Shown here: positions 6,893 to 12,252 of the stretch, piece after piece
How positions within the stretch are numbered: position 1 is the first letter of the stretch
How the letters are laid out: every line of letters begins with the position of its first letter
The notes under the pieces: generated by a model
What the model saw: only the letters and a program-made list of their open reading frames with translations
Told to the model about the DNA's origin: nothing
Databases searched by the model: none
From: an uncultured bacterium
GTDB lineage: Bacteria; Planctomycetota; DG-23; SLPQ01
NCBI GenBank assembly: GCA_937863625.1
Contig: CALMGO010000652.1
Coordinates: 1 to 12,252 of the forward strand
Length of the DNA stretch: 12,252 nt
Direction of reading: 5' to 3'
Translations under genes and position numbers: made by a program

Positions 6893-9811
6893 TTGAATAT
6901 CCATGAATTCATAGCCAAATGGCAAAAGGTCGACCTCTCCGAACGGTCCGCCTCCCAGCAGCACTTCCTCGACCTCTGCGACCTCTTCGAGCATCCCAAG
7001 CCCGCAGCCGCTGACCCCACCGGCGAGTCCTTCACCTTCGAAAGGGGCGCCGCCAAAACCGGCGGCGGCGACGGATGGGCCGACGTCTGGAAAAAGGGCT
7101 TCTTCGGCTGGGAATACAAAGGCAAACACAAAGACCTCGACGCAGCATACGCCCAACTCCTCCTCTACCGTGAGGCCCTCGAAAATCCTCCCCTCCTCGT
7201 CGTATGCGATATGGATCGATTCATCATCCATACCAATTTCACCGGCACCGTCAAATCCATCCACGAGATATCCCTTCGCGAAATGTCCCAACCCCGAAAT
7301 ATCGAAATCCTCCGCGATGTCTTCTTTGCCCCGGACAAACTCCGCCCCCATCGCACGAGCGACTCTCTCACCGCCGCCGCAGCCGCCACCTTCGCCGACC
7401 TCGCGCAGAGCCTGAGAAACCGCGGCCTTCCATCCGCCGCAGTCGCGCATTTCGTCGACCGCATAGTCTTTTGCCTCTTCGCCGAAGACGTAGAACTCCT
7501 GCCGTCCGGCCTCTTCACCCGCCTTCTTAAAAAGGTCTCCGAAAAGCCCGACACCTTCTCGCATCTCGCCGGTCAACTCTTCGACGCCATGGCGCACGGT
7601 GGCGATTTCGGCCTCGATGAAATACGCCACTTCAACGGCAACCTCTTCGCTGACGCCGAGGTCCTCGCTCTCCTGCCCCATGAGATCGACCTCGTCAAAA
7701 AGGCCGCCGACTACGACTGGTCCGATATCGACCCTTCCATATTCGGCACTCTCTTCGAGCGCGGACTCGACCCGGACAAAAGAAGCCAGCTTGGCGCTCA
7801 CTACACGAGCCGCACAGATATCGAGACGCTCGTCGACCCGGTCATCATGGCCCCTCTGCGGCGCGAATGGCTCGACGTCGTCACCACCGTTGAGAGTCTC
7901 CTCGCCACCGGCCGGAAACGCCCCTCTTCGACCGCGCCCAAGGCGCTCGCCCCCGCCGCACGCCGCAAGGCCGACAGAGAGGCCGCCGCAATCGTGCGCG
8001 CCTTCCTCGAACGGCTCTCCCATGTCACCATTCTCGACCCCGCCTGCGGCTCCGGTAACTTCCTCTACGTGTCCCTCCAGAAACTAAAGGACCTCGAAAA
8101 GGAAGTCCTCGTCTTCGCCGCCAATCATAATCTCGGCGCCTTCATACCCTACGTCGGCCCCTGGCAACTCTACGGCATCGAGATAAACCCCTATGCCTTC
8201 GAACTCGCCCAGATGACCGTCTGGATCGGACACCTACAGTGGATTCGCGCCAATGGATATTCCAATTCGTCCGACCCCGTCCTGCGTCCGCTGGATAATT
8301 TTCACAATATCGACGCCATCCTCGACCTCTCCGACCCCGCCAATCCCACCGAACCCGAATGGCCGCGCGTCGATTTCATCATCGGTAATCCGCCCTTTCT
8401 CGGCGACAAGCTCATGCGAAGGCATCTGGGGGATGACTATGTCATTGCACTTCGCAACTTCTATTCAGGCCGCGTTCCCGGCGGCGCAGACCTCTGCTGC
8501 TACTGGTTCGAGAAGGCGCGCACACAGATTGCCGCCGGCAGGTGCAAACGCGCTGGCCTCCTCGCCACTCAAGGCATCCGGGGAGGCGCAAATCGAAAGG
8601 TCCTCGAACGCATAAAGGACACAGGCGATATCTTCCTTGCCGAAAGTGACCGCAAGTGGATTCTCAACGGCGCTAACGTTCACGTCTCAATGGTCGGTTT
8701 TGACAATGGAACCGAGAACAAACGAATGCTCGATGGCATTGAGACACCTTTCATAGCCACAAACTTGGCGTCTGTGGCGGTACGCTCTTTGGACCTGACA
8801 AACGCAAAGCCGCTGAGCAGCAATCAGAATCTATGCTACCTTGGAGTCATGAAAGCAGGGAAGTTTGATCTCATTGAGGCAACGGCACTCGAGATGATGC
8901 GAAGTCCCAACCCCAATTTATTACCCAACAGCCGCGTTCTTAGACCGCGCATGACAGCTCGCGATATCTTGCAGCGAACAGGTGGCAGTTGGATCATTGA
9001 CTTTGGTTGCGAGACAGGGGAGACCGAAGGATCAAGATTCGATGAGCCGTGGCGCTATTTGGCAGACCACGTCAAGTCTGTGCGCGCGAGCAATCGTAAC
9101 AGCGGTTTGGTGGAAAAGTGGTGGATACACGCGAGATGCCGACCGGGCATGAGAGAAAGTCTCAAGGGTTTAGACAGGTTCATTGTCACGCCGGAGGTCT
9201 CAAAACATCGCATTTTCGTCTGGCTGGACTGCGCATACCTTGCAGACCACCAGACACGTGTCTTCGCCCGTTCCGACGACTATTTCTTCGGCGTCCTCCA
9301 TTCCCGCTTGCACGAGGTATGGGCGCGCGCACAGGGGACGCAGTTGCGCGAGAGGGAGTCCGGTTTCCGTTATACGCCGACGACCTGTTTCGAGACGTTC
9401 CCTCTGCCGGAGCCGTCGCCTCCGCATGACCCCGTTATCGCAGACGCCGCAAAGGAACTCGACGCCCTGCGAAATCGCTGGCTAAATCCCCCTGAGTGGA
9501 CCCGCGAGGAGATTCTCGAATTCCCCGGCTCTCTCTCGGGCCCCTGGGCGCGTTTTGTCGCTGACCCCGACGCGCGCGGCATCGGCACTGTCCGCTATCC
9601 GCGCATCGTCCCTGCTGACGCCGCCTGCGCCGCGAAGCTCAAGCCCCGCACCCTCACCAACCTCTACAACGAGCGCCCCGCATGGCTCGACCTCGCCCAT
9701 GCCAGACTCGACGCCGCCGTCGCCGCCGCCTACGGCTGGCCCGCGGACCTCTCCAATGACGACATCCTCCAGCGCCTCCTCGCCCTCAACATCGACCGCG
9801 CCTCCCGCTGA
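6893..9811 (+). CDS. MmeI-family type IIL restriction-modification enzyme (nuclease plus N6-adenine methyltransferase)
   Basis: A 972-residue single-chain enzyme; MmeI itself is about 920 residues. The N-terminal PD-(D/E)XK nuclease is intact: Asp64, nine residues, Glu74-Tyr-Lys76, the exact D-x9-ExK spacing of MmeI, within GGGDGWADVWKKG and WEYKGKHKDLD. A helical linker (FCLFAEDVELLP about 193-204) and a GAHYTS motif (301-306) follow. The methyltransferase has motif I DPACGSG (382-388) and motif IV NPPF (499-502). The target-recognition domain spans about 600-780, and ESGFRYTPTTCFETFPLP (822-839) is the conserved segment after it. Such enzymes methylate one strand of their site and cut at a fixed distance; the recognition sequence cannot be read here. 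The start is TTG at 6893 with AGGGGGG (6877-6883) nine bases upstream. The family-typical N-terminus begins there (NIHEFIAKW), and no in-frame ATG lies near it. The target-recognition segment has different base composition from the rest of the gene. Confidence 0.93.
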   Translation: MNIHEFIAKWQKVDLSERSASQQHFLDLCDLFEHPKPAAADPTGESFTFERGAAKTGGGDGWADVWKKGFFGWEYKGKHKDLDAAYAQLLLYREALENPPLLVVCDMDRFIIHTNFTGTVKSIHEISLREMSQPRNIEILRDVFFAPDKLRPHRTSDSLTAAAAATFADLAQSLRNRGLPSAAVAHFVDRIVFCLFAEDVELLPSGLFTRLLKKVSEKPDTFSHLAGQLFDAMAHGGDFGLDEIRHFNGNLFADAEVLALLPHEIDLVKKAADYDWSDIDPSIFGTLFERGLDPDKRSQLGAHYTSRTDIETLVDPVIMAPLRREWLDVVTTVESLLATGRKRPSSTAPKALAPAARRKADREAAAIVRAFLERLSHVTILDPACGSGNFLYVSLQKLKDLEKEVLVFAANHNLGAFIPYVGPWQLYGIEINPYAFELAQMTVWIGHLQWIRANGYSNSSDPVLRPLDNFHNIDAILDLSDPANPTEPEWPRVDFIIGNPPFLGDKLMRRHLGDDYVIALRNFYSGRVPGGADLCCYWFEKARTQIAAGRCKRAGLLATQGIRGGANRKVLERIKDTGDIFLAESDRKWILNGANVHVSMVGFDNGTENKRMLDGIETPFIATNLASVAVRSLDLTNAKPLSSNQNLCYLGVMKAGKFDLIEATALEMMRSPNPNLLPNSRVLRPRMTARDILQRTGGSWIIDFGCETGETEGSRFDEPWRYLADHVKSVRASNRNSGLVEKWWIHARCRPGMRESLKGLDRFIVTPEVSKHRIFVWLDCAYLADHQTRVFARSDDYFFGVLHSRLHEVWARAQGTQLRERESGFRYTPTTCFETFPLPEPSPPHDPVIADAAKELDALRNRWLNPPEWTREEILEFPGSLSGPWARFVADPDARGIGTVRYPRIVPADAACAAKLKPRTLTNLYNERPAWLDLAHARLDAAVAAAYGWPADLSNDDILQRLLALNIDRASR
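8690..9240 (+). other. Composition-atypical segment covering the target-recognition domain of the type IIL enzyme
   Basis: Within the restriction-modification gene the C-rich codon pattern stops near 8690 and resumes near 9240. Hand counts: 8101-8400 has about 112 C to 59 G (about 57% GC), while 8701-9120 has about 100 C to 117 G (about 52% GC). Codons ending in A, G or T become common. The segment corresponds to residues about 600-782, the region that in MmeI relatives forms the target-recognition domain. Exchange of this domain between relatives is the natural explanation; the boundaries are approximate. Confidence 0.6.
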
Positions 9812-9870
9812 TTTCACCTGCATGACGGCCCCGCAACACGAGACCCCATTCAATATACTAAACTTTTGTC

Positions 9871-9893
9871 TAAATAGGGACAGTCCCTATTTA
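9871..9893. repeat. REP-like perfect palindrome
   Basis: The 11-base arm TAAATAGGGAC (9871-9881) and its reverse complement (9883-9893) flank a single A. It lies 59 bases after the stop of the restriction-modification gene in the convergent gap. From memory, near-identical AAATAGGGAC palindromes occur as dispersed repeats, sometimes beside REP-associated transposases, in environmental bacterial genomes. No transposase is present here. It could also act as a transcription stop for the gene to its left. Confidence 0.55.
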
Positions 9894-10037
9894 AATGGCC
9901 TGAGGACGCCGTTTCGTGCCTTGCGAGAGTGTAGTTCGGAAGGATTCCCGGAGCAATTTCGGGGACGTCTTACTCGCCTATCAAGCGCGATCATCGTGAG
10001 GCAGGAGTTGCCTTGCTTCTGCTTTTGCCTTTGCTTG

Positions 10038-10068
10038 TCTCCTGTTCTACTGCTCTCCTGTCTACTGT
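10038..10068. repeat. Imperfect 16-base tandem duplication in a pyrimidine-rich tract
   Basis: TCTCCTGTTCTACTGC (10038-10053) is followed directly by TCTCCTGTCTACTGTC from 10054, differing by one deleted T and a shifted end. It sits in a longer pyrimidine-rich tract (about 10005-10066) built of TTGC(T/C)TT and CTCCTGT words. No reading frame is convincing. Together with the two palindromes it fills the gap 9812-10102, in which no gene is seen. Confidence 0.5.
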
Positions 10069-10084
10069 CCCGACTTGTCGGGAC
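10067..10084 (-). terminator. Perfect 8-base palindrome after the membrane-protein gene
   Basis: GTCCCGAC (10067-10074), loop TT and GTCGGGAC (10077-10084) form a strong GC-rich hairpin 18 bases beyond the stop of the minus-strand gene at 10103. No T-run follows on either strand. It could be a terminator, or one more member of the short intergenic palindromes seen at 1216-1231 and 9871-9893. Confidence 0.4.
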
Positions 10085-10102
10085 TCTCTCGGCGCAGCCG
10101 CC

Positions 10103-11236
10103 CTACTCCTCTTCTTCCAGGTCCTCAGGCAGCACCCCGGCCGCTTCCCGCCACCTGTCCGCAAGATACGCCTGTCTTTCGTCCTCGCTCATCTCGGACC
10201 ACTTGCGCCCCAGCGCATCCTGCCCCTCATCATCGCTCGCCGCCCCCGATGCCCGCGCCTCCATCGCGCGCGCGTCATGCACTATGTCCGCAGCCGACAG
10301 CACGGCCTTATCCGTCCCGCCCTCCCAGTACGAGTAATTCTCCACGAGTTTCCCGCCGCCGCCTTCAAGGTCCGCCTTCACAGCCTCCCAACTCACGCCG
10401 AGATACTTGTGCGCGCCGCCGTCGGCATGCGGGTAATACTTTCTTAAGAATACCTCCATCGCCTTCTTCCTGAGCGGCCTGTATATCTTCATCACCGCAT
10501 TGGCGAAGATATCCTCTTCGACAATCGGCTTTTCCCTCGGCCGCATGAGCGCGGCATATTCTCTATAAAGTGCGTCTATATTCGGCCCGCTTGTCGCCGC
10601 GTCGCCCTTCGCCCCCGCCAGGTCCAGCGCCGACAGCCTCGCCACCCGCTCCCCGGTAAATGCCCTCATCGCCTCCATGCCCTGCGAGTATACTTCCGAC
10701 GGCTCCTGCTCGGATAGCCACCTCTCAAAAAACTCCTCGCTCACGCGCGGGTATTTCTTCTCCCGGCAAAACGCAGTGTAACGCCGGTACAAGGCCTTGG
10801 CCCCGATCTCGCGGCATCTCTCTATGTCCGCGTCCGCCAGCGCCTCGTCGCGAAAGACGTAGAGTACGTTAGCCCCTGCGTCTTCGAGCAGCCCCTTGAA
10901 CTTCTCATAAAACCTTTTTCCCTCGTCGGCAAATTCCGCCCTCTTGCGGCACCACACGAGATACCCCTGGTAGACGTCCGTTATCTTGTCCTGCGAGGCC
11001 TGCCACACGTCGTCGTACTTGCTCAGTATGTAACTCTCCACATCCCCCCGCCTGAGGCTCGCGCTCCAACCCCAGAAATAAAACGTCGCCGCCATGCTCA
11101 GGCTCACCGCCAGGATCACCATGTTCGTGACCAGGTATCCCACGCCCGCCGCCGTCACCAGCAGCACCGCCAGCGCAAACGCTCCCAGCGCCGTCCCCAG
11201 CGCCTTTCCATATTGCCCCATGAAGAGCGTAACCAT
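10103..11236 (-). CDS. Unrecognised membrane protein: two N-terminal helices and a triple-repeat soluble region
   Basis: I do not recognise this 377-residue protein. It starts with two membrane segments (about 13-35 and 37-58), followed by a largely helical, charged region and an acidic end (LPEDLEEEE). The soluble part contains three copies of one module with identical internal spacing, Y-x2-Y-x3-(C/M)-R-x11-F: Tyr89/Tyr92/Cys96-Arg97/Phe109, Tyr150/Tyr153/Cys157-Arg158/Phe170, and Tyr224/Tyr227/Met231-Arg232/Phe244. Copies two and three are the closest (ALYRRYTAF and ALYREYAAL). With a short N-terminus of about 12 residues, the soluble part is probably cytoplasmic. The start at 11236 is preferred because GGGGA lies about eight bases upstream. 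The frame stays open to 11344, and a GATAAT box at 11299-11304 would place transcription after the ATG at 11304. The gene converges on the type IIL enzyme and follows the photolyase by 164 bp; neither neighbour reveals its role. Confidence 0.75.
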   Translation of the reverse strand: MVTLFMGQYGKALGTALGAFALAVLLVTAAGVGYLVTNMVILAVSLSMAATFYFWGWSASLRRGDVESYILSKYDDVWQASQDKITDVYQGYLVWCRKRAEFADEGKRFYEKFKGLLEDAGANVLYVFRDEALADADIERCREIGAKALYRRYTAFCREKKYPRVSEEFFERWLSEQEPSEVYSQGMEAMRAFTGERVARLSALDLAGAKGDAATSGPNIDALYREYAALMRPREKPIVEEDIFANAVMKIYRPLRKKAMEVFLRKYYPHADGGAHKYLGVSWEAVKADLEGGGGKLVENYSYWEGGTDKAVLSAADIVHDARAMEARASGAASDDEGQDALGRKWSEMSEDERQAYLADRWREAAGVLPEDLEEEE

Positions 11237-11400
11237 TGCGAGTCCCCGGGCCGGCTTGAACTTTCCACATCCTAACGCACACTCAACCGCTTTCGCAAGC
11301 ATTATCCCTGATGTTGTTATCGGCGTTGTCGTGTGAATGTGCACAGAGGACTACGAAAACGGCGGGCCGGGACAGCGCGCGCGAAGGCTTACGCCGTGTT
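11237..11400. other. Intergenic region between photolyase and membrane-protein genes
   Basis: No gene is seen here. It holds a possible minus-strand -10 box GATAAT (11299-11304) without a convincing -35. ACGGCG and CGCCGT (about 11355-11396) could pair across a long loop ahead of a short TTT on the minus strand, which would be a poor terminator for the photolyase gene. Confidence 0.35.
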
Positions 11401-12252
11401 TTACTCTCCGTACTTTTCGAGATAGCCTGCAACGTGCACTTTGCGCGCGGTGTTGGCGCTCGACATGTATCGAATCTTGCCGAAGACCTTTCTCTCCGGC
11501 CCCCAGGCCCGGTCGTAGCGCCCGAGCACCCAGAAAATCCCGCTGTATGAATTGGGGGCACGCCCGTCGAGCGCGTATTTGTTGTTGAGTTCGACCATGA
11601 CGGCCAGCGCCTCCTCGGCGCTCAGCGACCATTCGAGGATCTTCTTGCCCCACAACATCCTGAGATAGTTATGAATGACGCCTTCGCGCACGAGTTGTCT
11701 TTGCGCTGCGTTCCAGAGAGGGTCATGCGTGGCGGCGTTTTCAAATCCGTCAAGTCCGTACACGTATTCGCGTTTGTCTTTTGCGTGCGCGGCAAGCGTG
11801 TCTCTCGCCCAGAATGGAAGAGAGCCGAATTCCCGGTAGTCGTCGCGATGGTAACTCATGTTGAATCCGAGTTCCCGCCACGTGACGAGTTGGTCGAGAA
11901 AGGCCTCGGCGTTTTCCGACACGCCCCACCAGCCGCTCTTCTGCCCGGAGGATTTCTTCGAGAGTTTTTTCGGCGTCCATTTTTCGCGCGCGAGGATTTG
12001 CGCGGCGACCTCGTGCGCCGAGATATGCCCGAAATGGAGGTACGCAGACAATTCGCTCGTCGCGGAGGCTTCGGGTGCGTTTCTGTCGGCCATGTAGTGC
12101 GATAGCCGCTCGTTTATGAATATTTTGAGCGCCTTTCGCGCTGCGGCCTCCCCGCCGACTGCGCCGACCGGCTTCACTTTGTGGTCGATTGCGACTCTTT
12201 CGAGCGGTCTTTGCGCTCCGATTGTGCGCCTCGCGACGGAGCCGGTGCACCA
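11401..12252 (-). CDS. phr: Class II CPD photolyase, C-terminal part (5' end cut by window edge)
   Basis: The last 283 residues of a deoxyribodipyrimidine photo-lyase of class II; full proteins are about 450-480 residues. The frame is open to the right edge, so the GTG at 12177 is internal and not the start. Seen: SAYLHFGHISAHEVA (about 69-83), TWRELGFNMSYHRDDY (about 123-138), DPLWNAAQRQLVREG (about 177-191), NYLRMLWGKKILEW (about 194-207) and LNNKYALDGRAPNSYSG (about 221-237), followed by FGKIRYMSS. These are the FAD-binding helical blocks diagnostic of class II enzymes. It repairs cyclobutane pyrimidine dimers using light absorbed by FAD; electron transfer uses conserved Trp residues, and several Trp lie in these blocks. 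The plus-strand C excess is weaker here than elsewhere in the window (about 95 C to 78 G in 11401-11700), which may indicate transfer or a change in replication skew. The assignment is confident. Confidence 0.95.
   Translation of the reverse strand, partial: WCTGSVARRTIGAQRPLERVAIDHKVKPVGAVGGEAAARKALKIFINERLSHYMADRNAPEASATSELSAYLHFGHISAHEVAAQILAREKWTPKKLSKKSSGQKSGWWGVSENAEAFLDQLVTWRELGFNMSYHRDDYREFGSLPFWARDTLAAHAKDKREYVYGLDGFENAATHDPLWNAAQRQLVREGVIHNYLRMLWGKKILEWSLSAEEALAVMVELNNKYALDGRAPNSYSGIFWVLGRYDRAWGPERKVFGKIRYMSSANTARKVHVAGYLEKYGE

Noticed and set aside
6833..8023. A 396-codon open frame antisense to the restriction-modification gene
   Set aside because: It lies opposite the conserved nuclease domain, has no recognisable motif, and is explained by C-ending codons on the plus strand rarely producing antisense stops.
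9555..10337. A 260-codon plus-strand frame across the end of the restriction-modification gene and the gap
   Set aside because: It begins out of frame inside a conserved gene and crosses repeats. A possible transposase remnant was considered for 9892-9980, but only about 28 codons are open on the minus strand, with no motif.
11237..11344. Longer N-terminus for the membrane protein from 11344 or 11304
   Set aside because: No good ribosome site exists for either start, and the GATAAT box overlaps this stretch. The start remains uncertain rather than settled.
12177..12252. The photolyase starting at the GTG at 12177
   Set aside because: The frame continues to the window edge and the N-terminal half of class II photolyases is still missing, so the gene is cut rather than short.
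1..12252. tRNA, rRNA, CRISPR arrays, riboswitches or insertion-sequence ends
   Set aside because: No cloverleaf, regular direct-repeat spacing, known riboswitch core or transposase was visible. This was judged by eye only and short RNA genes could be missed.

Overview
This window looks like chromosomal DNA from an uncultured, GC-rich bacterium. It carries a class II photolyase, a GH116 glycosidase, a secreted PD40-type repeat protein and many short intergenic palindromes. That mix suggests something near the Planctomycetota/Verrucomicrobiota or a similar environmental lineage, but no phylogenetic marker is present and the placement is a guess. No tRNA, rRNA, CRISPR array or complete insertion sequence was found.

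Layout from left to right. (1) Minus strand, 1-1089: a small two-gene unit, with a 103-residue ABM/NIPSNAP-like protein followed by a NagB-like sugar-phosphate isomerase/deaminase that runs off the left edge. (2) 1090-1287: a divergent regulatory region with two back-to-back sigma70-like promoters and a short palindrome. (3) Plus strand, 1288-3902: an exported CX5R phosphatase of the dual-specificity type, then a large exported protein made of about twelve PD40/WD40-like repeats. (4) 3933-3960: a 12-bp-stem terminator shared with the converging gene. (5) Minus strand, 3986-6649: a GH116 (GBA2-type) glycosidase with no signal peptide. (6) 6650-6892: a second divergent regulatory region with a perfect TATAAT box. 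(7) Plus strand, 6893-9811: a complete MmeI-family (type IIL) restriction-modification enzyme, nuclease and adenine methyltransferase in one chain, starting at TTG. (8) 9812-10102: a convergent intergenic stretch full of small palindromes and repeats. (9) Minus strand, 10103-11236: an unrecognised two-helix membrane protein whose soluble part holds three evenly built repeats. (10) Minus strand, 11401-12252: the C-terminal part of a class II CPD photolyase, cut by the right edge.

The plus strand is strongly C-rich and G-poor almost throughout, whichever strand the genes are on. Plus-strand genes favour C-ending codons and minus-strand genes favour G-ending codons. This is the pattern of a strong replication-strand skew with the minus strand leading. 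Two stretches break it: the middle of the restriction-modification gene (about 8690-9240, which matches its target-recognition domain) and the photolyase at the right end. The first is the most informative signal in the window because it suggests a swapped specificity domain. The most poorly understood gene is the membrane protein with three repeats. No complete new multi-gene system is evident: the neighbours do not obviously share a pathway, apart from sugar metabolism (NagB-like, GH116) and DNA protection or repair (type IIL enzyme, photolyase).
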